Source: Symsagittifera roscoffensis (lineage: Eukaryota > Xenacoelomorpha > Acoela > Convolutidae). From it: 64,000 nucleotides of DNA. The stretch is from NCBI RefSeq assembly GCF_963678635.1, contig NC_087069.1, positions 1,870,166 to 1,934,165 of the forward strand, written 5' to 3'. The translations under genes were made by a program, and so were the position numbers. Below are positions 24,201 to 32,572 of this stretch, piece by piece; position 1 is the stretch's first letter, and each line of letters begins with the position of its first letter. A model generated the notes under the pieces. It worked only from the letters and a program-made list of their open reading frames with translations. It was not told the DNA's origin and searched no databases.

Positions 24201-27200
24201 GTGCAACGAACTTACATTTTGGAACATATATAAAGATTTATCTCTGGAATCCCAGAATATAGAGACACAAAATTGTGCGCCTATCCAGTGTGCAGTTTGG
24301 CCTCGTAATGAAACGAATTCAAAGTGTTTATTTTAAGCCAGTGTAAAAATAAGAACGGCGTCGAAAAAATGTACACAATTTGATACGAAACGAAACTTTG
24401 CAATATATTGAGAGTATTTTATTCCGATATTGAGTAATTTTGGCTCTTTCCCACCGCCCCCCCCCCCTCCCCCCGATATTTGAATTTCAGTTTGGAAAAA
24501 CACCTGTTAACATTGACACATTTTAATGAACTTTTGCATAGTGATCAAACTAATGTTCCAGTTCCACCCCTCTTGATTTTTTCCTGAAATTCATTACATG
24601 AAAGTCTATTTGAATGGAAATTTCATGTTATGAGCTGCATCAAAACGTGTCAGCGTGAATAGTTGGGCAATTTTTTACAACATTTCTAACATGAAAAATT
24701 CCGTTTGACCAACTTTTGAACAGCTTTGTTTCGTATGTAGTTTATCGAGGGGGTGGGAAACTGGAAAGGAGCCTGGGAAAGAGCCGAATTTTGAAGTTGT
24801 CTAAACGCTCATGGTTGAAGTTTTGTATATGTTTTTCAGTGCAGGACTGAATCCATGTTATGGATTCAGGCTGCAATTTTAATAGTATTTCAAATTAAAA
24901 TTTATATGTCTTCCAGCTCTATTAGTTATCGACTTTGTAGCTTACCATTTGTATACACAGGTATATGCCTACCCGAAGTTCTTTTATTCAAATTTTATTA
25001 TTTTTTTGCTTATAGCTTCCTGAACTATGGTCGACATAGACTATTTCCTCAAAACTTTACATTGTAACTTTAATAAATCAATTATATGTAAAACGCTTAC
25101 TTATTAGCTTTTTTAAAACTTTTTAATCTCATGAAACCCCTCATTAAACCATAAAACTGATGGGTTTTTTTCCGTCCCCCAACCTCACTCAAACATGAAT
25201 TATATGGTCTAACGAGCGGTCTTACAAGGTTAATAATGCAGACCAAAAATGTTTGTCATTGCCTAATTAGTCTACATGCCATTTTTCATGACAATCGGAC
25301 AAAGTGAACAGAAACTTCAAATATAAAAATTTACAGGTGGGGGGAGAGGAAAAAGAGCGAACTGATGCTTATATAAAGTGGGAGAAGAGAAAAAAGAGCC
25401 AAAGTTTGTTTCTTTTGTAGACATAGGGGCTCTTTTCTATTTTCCCACCCTCTCGTAAAATTTAAAAATAAAGCTGTTGAAAAATTGTTCACACGGCATT
25501 TTGCATGTAAGAAATGTTGTGAAAGTTTGCTCACCTGTTCACGCTGACGCGTTTTAATGCAGGTTATAACATGAAAAGTCATTTTAAATAAGTTTTCATA
25601 TATTAAATTTCCAAAAAAATCAAATGGGGGGAACTGGAAAAGAGCCCAAAATGGTTACTTTTTCACCATGAAAAGTTTCATTTCATTATGTCAAAGTAAA
25701 ATTAGTTTTCAAAACTTGAATTCAATTGTGGGTGGGGGAGTGGAAAAGAGCCACAGAAACAAATGGTAATAATCAAAAACACGGCAAAAAAAATGATGCA
25801 CTTGGCTCTTTTTTCACGGCCTAATTAGTCCGCATAGAAGTTTTCATAACAATCGGGAAATTTGAACTATCAAGTGAATGGGAGATGCTTCAATGGGACA
25901 AAATTTGATCATTATTTCCTTCAAAATATGAACTGATTTCATTCTTCAAATGAAAAGTGAGAAAAATTTGCCGTGAATACATATTCCGGATCGCATATTT
26001 AATTTACTCAATTTCAACCCGCGCTAAATTAAGCGGTAAATTTCCAGATTATCAAAACGAGCATTCAAATTAAGATCAGTTCGCTTAAAATTTCAGTAAA
26101 AACCAATTGCAGTCAAAGACGTGAAAATGATGCAAGTAGCTTTGATAGGAATCTCCTTGATTGTCAGCGCTTTTGCTTCTCCGGGTCCGATCTACATCCG
26201 ACCGGACCAGAAGGACGACCTGGACATGGATCGGGGATTTAAAACATGTATGGCCTGTACTATGGGAATAGGGACGGTCAGCACCGTCGTCGGCTCCGCT
26301 GTCAAAATGCTGATGCCGAAAATGTCGGACTACTGCGACAAAGTCTCAAACGAGGACGCTAAAACGATGTGCAAAGAGTTTGCTGATAAAAATGGGGAAG
26401 CTTTTGTCGAGGTGATATTGGCTGTGCTCGATCCAAACACCTTCTGCGGAGCTGTAGGAGCTTGTTGATAAAGGGAATACAAAACTGCAATTAAAACAAC
26501 TTTGAACGTTTTGAATTTCAACAACCAAGCAAATTTATATTTCAAATACTATTTTCCAAAAAGATTTGAATTCCTTTGAGAACGTTTCGACTCTTTTCCA
26601 CCAACCCCTGATGGTGGGAAGAAGGAAAAAAGCGAGGTGGGAGATGTGAGGTGCGAGGACGGGGGGAGAAGAGTTCCAACTTGGATATTCGAAAAAAAGG
26701 TATTGATGTAAGAAACGTGAGGTAAGAAACAAGAAAATCTCTTCTTGTGAAGAAAGAAAGAGAACCTAGTCTAATTTACGCACCAACTGCTTAAACTATT
26801 CTCATATGGAAGATACTTCGGGGAATTGTGTAGCACAGAAATTAACGTCCGAGAGTCTACGATCGAGATATTTTGTGTTCGAATCTATATCGGTAGGGCT
26901 GATTGGTGTAGAGTAGTTGAAGCCCTGCGCTTGAAACGCCCAAGTGACCCTCTATATGCCTAAATCCTAACAGCTTCCTATTTGCGGAATGAAGAGCTCA
27001 GTCATACCCGCCCTTACAAATCAAGAGACTACGGGGTTCAAGGTCAAGAGATCGAGGGGCAACTGCTCCACATGCAACAACATTTTTAACAACACAAACA
27101 GGGTTTCCTGTTTTATTTGCCCACCTCATCAATTAATTTTATGGTGTAACGAGGGGTTTTACAAGTTTAAAGATGAAGACTAAATATGTTTTTCTTGGGC

Positions 27201-30200
27201 TCTTTTTTTAAATTATGAACACCAAATATGTGAACTGTAACAATACTAGTAAAAAAATTGACCCCCCACCTCATATAAGCATCGATTTTATGGTGTAACG
27301 CGTGGTTTTACAAGATTAATTATGATGACCAAATATGTTTGTCATGTCCTAATCAGTCCGTATGCCTGATAATTTATTTTGTAACAACCTGACATTTTGA
27401 ACGAAAATTTGAACAGAAAAGTTACTCTAAAAATTTAGCAGGTGGGGGAAAAGAAAAAGAGCCTTAGTTTTTTTCTGCATGCCCCTTATAACCTATTAGG
27501 GCTATTTTTCCCTTTTCCCCACGTCACAAAAGCATCAATTTTACGGTGTAACGAGGGGTTTTACAGAGTTAGTTATGGAGACCAAATATGTTTTTCATGG
27601 CCTAATCAGATCGCATGCCAATTTCAGTAACATTCGTATCACGTGAACAAAATTTCAGCGATGAAATTTTTCAGGTGGGAGGAGGGGGGGAAGCCCATAA
27701 TAGTTAAGTGCTTACAACATATACTGGAGACAGAAAATAATGCAATCAAACAGTTTGTAGGATTTTTTGAATTTCCCGGATAATTTTATTCACTAGTAAG
27801 CAAAACAAAGTTAAGACTTCTTCTGAAAAGTCCACCGCACCCTCAAAGCGCACAAACACTCAAAAAACTTGGTTTGGTCGTGTAATGAAACAATAAGAGT
27901 CCAACTAGTCGAAAAAATGTAGGGCGAACCTATTCAGCTCAAAAAAGGAAAATAAAAAAGCGTAAAAAAAATCAAAAATATTTTAAAATTAACCAGAAGT
28001 TATGAAGTCCCTCTCAACCTCAAACACAGTCAGGCACATAAAACACAATTTTTTCTCGTCGATAGACAGTATGAGGCAAATGAGCCAATATAATATATGT
28101 CGAAATCTATCAAGCCAAAAAAAGAAAAAAAAACATGCCAGAATAAAAAGTTATCATGAAAAACTTGAGCTCTAATTCTATTCAGTTTTTAAATTTTTGG
28201 AGCACTCCAGAGTTGAACATAAAACATACGTTGCCGTTAAAACGCCTGAAAACAAGTTCACTAAGCCATGAAAAAAAAATTAAGCCGAATTCAGTTGGGC
28301 AGAAAAAAGTTTTTGACTCTTTTCCAGTTTTCCACCCCCCCTGGTAAAATTACAAAATTATGCGACTCAAAAATCAAAGGGGGGACTGGAAAAAAGCCAA
28401 GTTTTAAACAGAAAAAAACGGAGTCAATTTTAGTAGAATTACAGGCTGCAGAAATCGTTTGAAAAAAAAACAGATTCTGTCAGATTATCACCCATGACCT
28501 TTAGCATCTCAGGTGTGTTTGTTACCTCCAGACTAAGTGTGCCGAATACGCTTAGAAACTTGAATTCATTATGAACTAAGGTACCAATTGATTCGAGTGA
28601 TTCTGTTAACCCAAAAAAATTTCTACATTCCAAATTAATACCGCTTGCTAATCGCAAGCATAATCAATAAATCAATGAAGAAACTATTTGGTGCACAAAG
28701 TGAAACGCAAAAAACAGTAGAAAACAGAAGAAAAAAGCTCCATAGCTACAATTGACAGCTTTTTTATTGAATTTTTACTCAAAATGAGTTGCACTAACTG
28801 GTAGTTTGGTAAAATGAAACTGTTTGTTGAAGTTTTGTATATGATTTTCAGTACAGGCCTGAATCCATGTTTAAAAAAATTGGTTTCAGGCTGCAATTTA
28901 AGGCTCTTTTTCCTCCCCCCCCCCCACCTCACACGAGCATCAATTTTATGATCTAACGAGTGATTTTAAAAGGTTTATTATGAAGACCAAACATGTTTGT
29001 CAGGGCCTAATTAGTCTGCATGTCAATTTTCACGACAATAGGAGAAAGTGAACACTTGTTTTACTTTGCAGGTGGGGGAAAAAGAAAAAGAGCCCAATTT
29101 AAATAGTATTTTAAAATAAAATTTAAATGTCTTCCAGCTCTAATAGTTATCGACCTTGTAGGTTACCATTTGTATGCACAGGTATATGCCTACCCGAAGT
29201 TCTTTAACTCAAATTATTATTCTTATTTTTTTGTTTATAGCTTCCTAAACTATGGTCGACATACACTCTTTCCTCAAAATTTTACATTATAAGTTTAATA
29301 AATTAATTATATGTAAAAAGCTTACGTTTTAGCTTTTTTTTAAAACTTTTTAATCTCATAAAACTCCTGTAAGGAGCCGACATAATTATTCATACCCTAT
29401 CACTTAGATTTTTATCAGAGTTAATGTGGGGAAATTTTTTCTCCAAAATTCTCAACCAACATTTTACCCCAAAAATAAGTCATTTTGGCTTTGAATCTTT
29501 TCAATTTATCAAAAATTACGCTGAAACTATTTTTTTAATTGATGCAAAATATATATCACAAGAAGCCTGGGCTCTTTTTCCTTTTCCCCCCACCTGCAAA
29601 ATTTTTAGAGTCATTTTTCTGTTCAAATTGTCGGATTGATACAAAATTTGGCATACGGACTGATTAGGACATGACAAACATATTTGGTCTTCATAATTAA
29701 CCTTGTAAAACCACGCGTTACACCATAAAATCGATCCATATGTGAGGTGAGGGGGAAAAGGAAAAAGAGCCGAAGCCTGTGTAAAAAGCTTCTTGTGATA
29801 TATATTTCTCATCAATTAACAAAATAGTTTCAGCGTAATTTTTGATTAATTGAAAAAGCTTCTCACACAGCTCAACAAAATCTTTGCTTAAAAACAAATC
29901 TTAAACAATATACTCAAATTTTTGGATATTTGACCCTTCTAAAATTTTGTTGGGCTGTGTAAGAAGCTTTTTGTGATATATATTTCTCATCAATTAACAA
30001 AAAAGTTTCAGCGTAATTTTTCAATTAATTGAAAAAAGCCAAAATGGGCTTTTTTCCAGTTCCCCCCTTTCAAATTTAATTTTGAAAAGTCTATTTAACG
30101 TTGTCATAACGCAATGAAATATAGCGTGGTGAACAAATTGACAATTCTGAACAGATTTTGTTCTTCATACTTTACAGCGTAACATCACGCATTTAGCCGT

Positions 30201-30778
30201 CAAAACACGTAAAACAAACACAAAACTCGGTAATTTGAAAGGGGGGAACTGAAAAAGTACCCCAAAATGACCCCTTTTTTGGGGTAAAATGTTGGCTGAG
30301 AATTTCGGAGAAAAAATTCCTCCTCACTAATTCTGATGAAATTCTAAGAAAATTTTGTTCTTTTCACTTTTTGTCTAATCTTAACCCAAATTGAGAAAAA
30401 CTATTTTGAAAATTCAAGTTTTGTTCATTTTGTCCGGATCATTTAAATCAGCACTGTATTGCCCCCCTCTTTAAAAGTACAAGAAGAACAGCCGCCCCTT
30501 GTGAGATATGAGGATGGATAGTGGATAGCTCAAGGGGGTTTTGATGGGTGGTGTGGTGTGAGTGTTACCTGGAAGTAGTTCCTCTCCTCCCTCTCCCGGT
30601 CCATCTCCTCCCGCATGCGCACCACCGCCTCCTCCAACTGCTGGGGGGTCATGTCCTGGGTCGCTATCCCATCTATCACAGTCGGACCCCCGCCTGCGCC
30701 CGCCCCCTTGCCCCCCTTGGCACTCTTCTTCTTGCCACCCCCACTCTTCTTCCCCTTCTTCCCCTTCTTCCCAGGCAT
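20284..30778 (-). CDS. GAS8: GAS8 / dynein regulatory complex subunit 4 (four exons)
   Basis: Join of 30778-30569, 21928-21785, 21585-21451 and 21282-20284 on the minus strand. All junctions are GT-AG and all introns are phase 0, giving 70+48+45+332 = 495 residues (human about 478). DRC4 is a coiled-coil linker of the nexin-dynein regulatory complex on doublet microtubules in motile cilia and flagella. It was recognised from the Lys-rich start ([11 protein letters not shown]), [97 protein letters not shown] and GQGPAGLV, all collinear with animal DRC4. Almost the whole protein is coiled coil. Intron 1 is 8,640 bp and contains another gene and many MITEs. No frameshift or stop is seen. I am confident of the identity. 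Confidence 0.95.
21451..21585 (-). CDS. GAS8: GAS8 exon 3
   Basis: 45 codons, [19 protein letters not shown] to RSLK, between acceptor GAACAG and donor GTACAC, phase 0 at both ends. It continues the coiled coil. Confidence 0.92.
21747..21779 (+). other. G-quadruplex-type G tract next to a splice donor
   Basis: Five G runs of 3-6 separated by single A residues (GGGAGGGGGAGGGG and on), on the strand opposite GAS8, beginning about 6 bp inside intron 2 from the exon 2 donor. The pre-mRNA therefore carries a C-rich tract beside the 5' splice site. Confidence 0.55.
21785..21928 (-). CDS. GAS8: GAS8 exon 2
   Basis: Acceptor TTTAG precedes 21928 and donor GTATGT follows 21785. 48 codons beginning [17 protein letters not shown] and ending VEIKVYKQK, in frame at both ends. 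A G-rich tract on the opposite strand lies only a few bases into the following intron. Confidence 0.93.
21929..23804. other. GAS8 intron 1, 3' portion
   Basis: AT-rich intronic sequence without coding character. About 23385-23580 holds a diverged copy of a repeat seen again (inverted) at 29400-29520 and around 30000-30370. It includes the intact CCAAAATG at 23435-23442 that marks the empty site of a MITE found at 30047-30261. Confidence 0.5.
23805..24123. repeat. Long inverted repeat (foldback), arms about 145 bp, loop about 30 bp
   Basis: The left arm 23805-23946 is matched by the reverse complement of 23975-24123. Matching landmarks from outside in are GCAATTTTGTT, the GGCTAAATCAAAAATG block, TCTTTTTGG, TTATAATATTTTTGCTAAG and TTGTTCT.CTGTATAAAA. 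Divergence between the arms looks like 15-20 percent. Inside the GAS8 pre-mRNA this would fold into a long hairpin. Confidence 0.7.
24813..25138 (+). repeat. Dispersed repeat, uninterrupted copy (paired with 28825-29366)
   Basis: This block is duplicated about 4 kb further right with high similarity (landmarks TTTTGTATATG, CTGAATCCATG, GTCTTCCAGCTCTA, CAGGTATATGCCTACCCG, CTATGGTCGACATA). Here the site CAATTTTAA at 24874-24882 is intact; in the other copy a MITE interrupts it. Confidence 0.75.
25163..25359. mobile_element. MITE, GGCTCTTTT-ended family, with perfect 8-bp target duplication
   Basis: 197 bp. The left end GGTTTTTTTCCGTCCCCC and right end GGGGGGAGAGGAAAAAGAGCG are inverted copies of the family end GGCTCTTTTTCC. 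Both sides are flanked by AACTGATG (25155-25162 and 25360-25367). The interior carries the family body (GTCTAACGAGCGGTCTTACA, then GCCTAATTAGTC). Confidence 0.8.
25438..25646. mobile_element. MITE, related subfamily with GGCTCTTTTC ends
   Basis: 209 bp from GGCTCTTTTCTATTTTCCC to GGGGAACTGGAAAAGAGCC. The interior differs from the first subfamily (TTGTTCACACGGCATTTTGC; GTTCACGCTGACGCGTTTT) and is shared with 41955-42173. The flanking octamers agree only weakly, so the target duplication is decayed or absent. Confidence 0.6.
26127..26468 (+). CDS. Saposin-like (SapB-type) secreted small protein, nested in GAS8 intron 1
   Basis: 113 codons from the ATG at 26127 (a second ATG follows at once; no upstream in-frame ATG). 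Residues 1-18 form a hydrophobic signal peptide ([17 protein letters not shown]) with likely cleavage before SPGPIY. The mature part has six cysteines in the saposin-B order: CMAC, then YC, MC, FC and a final C just before the stop (FCGAVGAC), with the amphipathic helices expected between them. Saposin-like proteins bind or disturb lipids; members serve as lysosomal cofactors, surfactant proteins or antimicrobial peptides, and I cannot choose among these. The gene is intronless over its CDS and on the strand opposite GAS8. An AG just upstream (26111) may end a 5'-UTR intron. No frameshift is seen. Confidence 0.75.
   Translation: MMQVALIGISLIVSAFASPGPIYIRPDQKDDLDMDRGFKTCMACTMGIGTVSTVVGSAVKMLMPKMSDYCDKVSNEDAKTMCKEFADKNGEAFVEVILAVLDPNTFCGAVGAC
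27254..27463. mobile_element. MITE, GGCTCTTTT family, left end decayed
   Basis: The right end GGTGGGGGAAAAGAAAAAGAGCC is clear. The left end keeps only ACCCCCCACCTC. The body words TTATGGTGTAACG and GGTTTTACAAG are present. An incomplete further copy lies just left (about 27110-27190). Flanking octamers do not match. Confidence 0.55.
27500..27695. mobile_element. MITE, GGCTCTTTT family, imperfect target duplication
   Basis: 196 bp, from GGCTATTTTTCCC to GGGGGGGAAGCC. Flanks CCTATTAG and CATAATAG agree at 6 of 8 positions. The body has TTACGGTGTAACGAGGGG and GGCCTAATCAG. Confidence 0.6.
28315..28398. mobile_element. Internally deleted short MITE, GGCTCTTTT family
   Basis: Only 84 bp, GACTCTTTTCCAGTTTTCC to GGGGGGACTGGAAAAAAGCC. 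Flanks AAGTTTTT and AAGTTTTA agree at 7 of 8 positions. Nearly all of the element is its inverted repeats. Confidence 0.65.
28825..29366 (+). repeat. Dispersed repeat, second copy, interrupted by a MITE
   Basis: Same block as 24813-25138, but split after CAATTTAA by the MITE at 28902-29094, and resuming with the duplicated CAATTTAA. Confidence 0.75.
28902..29094. mobile_element. MITE with perfect 8-bp duplication and paralogous empty site
   Basis: 193 bp, GGCTCTTTTTCCTCCCCCC to GGGGGAAAAAGAAAAAGAGCC. Flanked by CAATTTAA at 28894-28901 and 29095-29102. The uninterrupted paralogue at 24874-24882 shows the target before insertion. This fixes the element ends exactly at GG and CC. Confidence 0.85.
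29498..29860. repeat. Inverted repeat arms (about 70 bp each) around a MITE
   Basis: The left arm 29498-29566 (ending ATATATCACAAGAAGC) is complemented by 29787-29860 (starting GCTTCTTGTGATATAT). The MITE at 29570-29771 occupies the apex. Another copy of the right arm starts near 29965. Confidence 0.6.
29570..29771. mobile_element. MITE, GGCTCTTTT family, reverse orientation, perfect 8-bp duplication
   Basis: 202 bp, GGCTCTTTTTCCTTTTCCCC to GGGGGAAAAGGAAAAAGAGCC. Flanked by GAAGCCTG at 29562-29569 and 29772-29779. The body is in reverse relative to the other copies (TTACACCATAAAATCGAT). Confidence 0.85.
30047..30261. mobile_element. MITE, second subfamily, perfect 8-bp duplication and empty-site paralogues
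   Basis: 215 bp, GGCTTTTTTCCAGTTCCCCC to GGGGGGAACTGAAAAAGTACC. Flanked by CCAAAATG at 30039-30046 and 30262-30269. Two paralogues of the surrounding repeat keep a single uninterrupted CCAAAATG: 23435-23442, and 29481-29488 in reverse. Confidence 0.85.
30569..30778 (-). CDS. GAS8: GAS8 exon 1
   Basis: ATG at 30778-30776; the donor GTAACACT follows 30569. It encodes the Lys/Gly-rich N-terminus and the conserved [15 protein letters not shown] 12-aa LysGly-rich start is typical of the family. Confidence 0.93.
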
Positions 30779-32572
30779 CGCTCACCAACTACTAGGAGTT
30801 AGTAGTAGTTGTAACTAACAAGTGTATAATAATTAAAACAGAAGGCGCCAAATCCAAGTTTCAAATGTGAAATCAAAAAAATATTGTCGTTGATTAAGGA
30901 ATCGTATTTTTTCGATTAATATAGGCGACAGTGCGCAGTATTTTTTGTCTCAATTATCAGCGTACTTTAAAATACTATCGTATGTTTCAACTGACTAGAA
31001 TGTGGCATGCAATGCTCTCTTTACTTCTTAAACGCAGGTGTTTGCGTGTGTGTTTCAGACGCACGTTTTTATTTTTATCATACGAGAATATTTTTGATCT
31101 GGTTTTTGTGGTTATTGAAAACAAACACGTGCGATAAAAACAATGAGACAAAACAATTGGCAAGACACTTTGCTCTTATGAGGAATTGGGCTCTTTTCCC
31201 TTCTGTACCCTCCACTTCACACGAGCATCAAATCAATTGTTACGAGTGCTTTTAAAGTCAGTTCCAGTGTGAAAAGATTTTCCCAATTTAACCTCGCACC
31301 AGTAAAATTTAAAAGCCCTGAACAGCAGATTAGGTTTTGCTTCAATTTTAAGGCTATTACATTGTTTCCTCCAATTTTTGCTCACAATATGTTTGTTCCG
31401 ACCATTTGAAATAACTAGAGAAATTTGTAATCGGGTGCGTTTAAGTTTTTATTAATTTTTTTTTTTGCTGTGCAAAATCAAGTACCGCAATTAGTCATCG
31501 GATTGGGTCGAGTGACATATCAAGTCAGTTCAGTCGCAAAATGAACGACATTAAAAGTTGTTGAAAAATTTCTCTCAGTGTCGAGAAAAACTGGATGGAA
31601 ATTTTTGATTTTTGGTCTAATTTCGACATAATAAGGTAAGAGTACAGGCTTATGGTAGCCTATTTATGCTTAGATTAAGCAGTTTTACTCAATTTAAAAT
31701 AATTGTTGGAGTTTTTAGAGCCATTTTGGTAATCAAAATCTTCAAAAATTTAAGAAACTTTGGCAAAAAAAAGTAGAAAAATTTTTGTGAAATTTTTAAA
31801 AATTGTTCTTACATTTTTTTCGTTTTTTTTAGTCGTTTTTCTAGAAACCTTGATTTCCAATAGACCTTTGTGAATATGGCTGTCTCATTTGCCTAATTTC
31901 TAATTTTTTGTTCACATTTTTTATCGCACCACACAGAAAAAACGACAGTTATTTGATTTGAATAAACTTTTTATTTTTTCAAATTTTTCAAGACTATAGT
32001 CGGAACATTCTGAGCTATTTGCACAGTAAGCAGCTATGCTTGTTTCAATTGCCATTGCTCGACCACTGTTCTGACGCTTTTGTAAAGTTGAATTGTGAGA
32101 CTTGTTCATACGGCAATTTGCATAAAAGAGTTTTTGTATAAATCTATTCGAAAGTTCACGATGACACGTTATATTGCAGCGTAGAACATCAAAAATCAAT
32201 TTAAACAGAGTTTTGTCTAAATCAAATTTCGGAAACTGAAGCGGGAGCTGCAAAAGGGCCACGCTTCGTCTTCAAGTGTGTTTCAGTTTCTTTTTTTTGT
32301 TTTCCCTGCAAAATCAGCTACTACAGTTAAGCATTGGAATGGGTCGAGTGATACATCATATAAAAGCCCTCTTAGGCGTAATTGGAACAATATTAGGAAA
32401 ATCTGTAGTTTTTGTGAAACAAGGCGAAACATTGTGTGCTACTTTTAGATCAACCGGCTATCCTTGATAGAAATTGGGGAAGGGTTGAAAGCTCGAGCTC
32501 ATTGTGGCTCGCATCTCATATCCCGCTTGTATCTTTGGTCACTTCATAATTTTTCGGTTCGTGTATAATTGC
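30779..32572. other. Intergenic stretch between GAS8 and the minisatellite
   Basis: GAS8 5' flank: AT-rich, no clear TATA element. A partial GGCTCTTTT MITE starts near 31188 and a diverged second-subfamily copy runs to about 32262. The segment 31460-31525 recurs at about 32310-32370 (shared GGGTCGAGTGA), so a duplication brackets the latter. No coding sequence was found. Confidence 0.45.

Noticed and set aside
30471-30818. Plus-strand Pro-rich and minus-strand Gly/Glu-rich alternative frames near GAS8 exon 1
   Set aside because: Exon 1 on the minus strand explains the sequence and splices in frame to exon 2.
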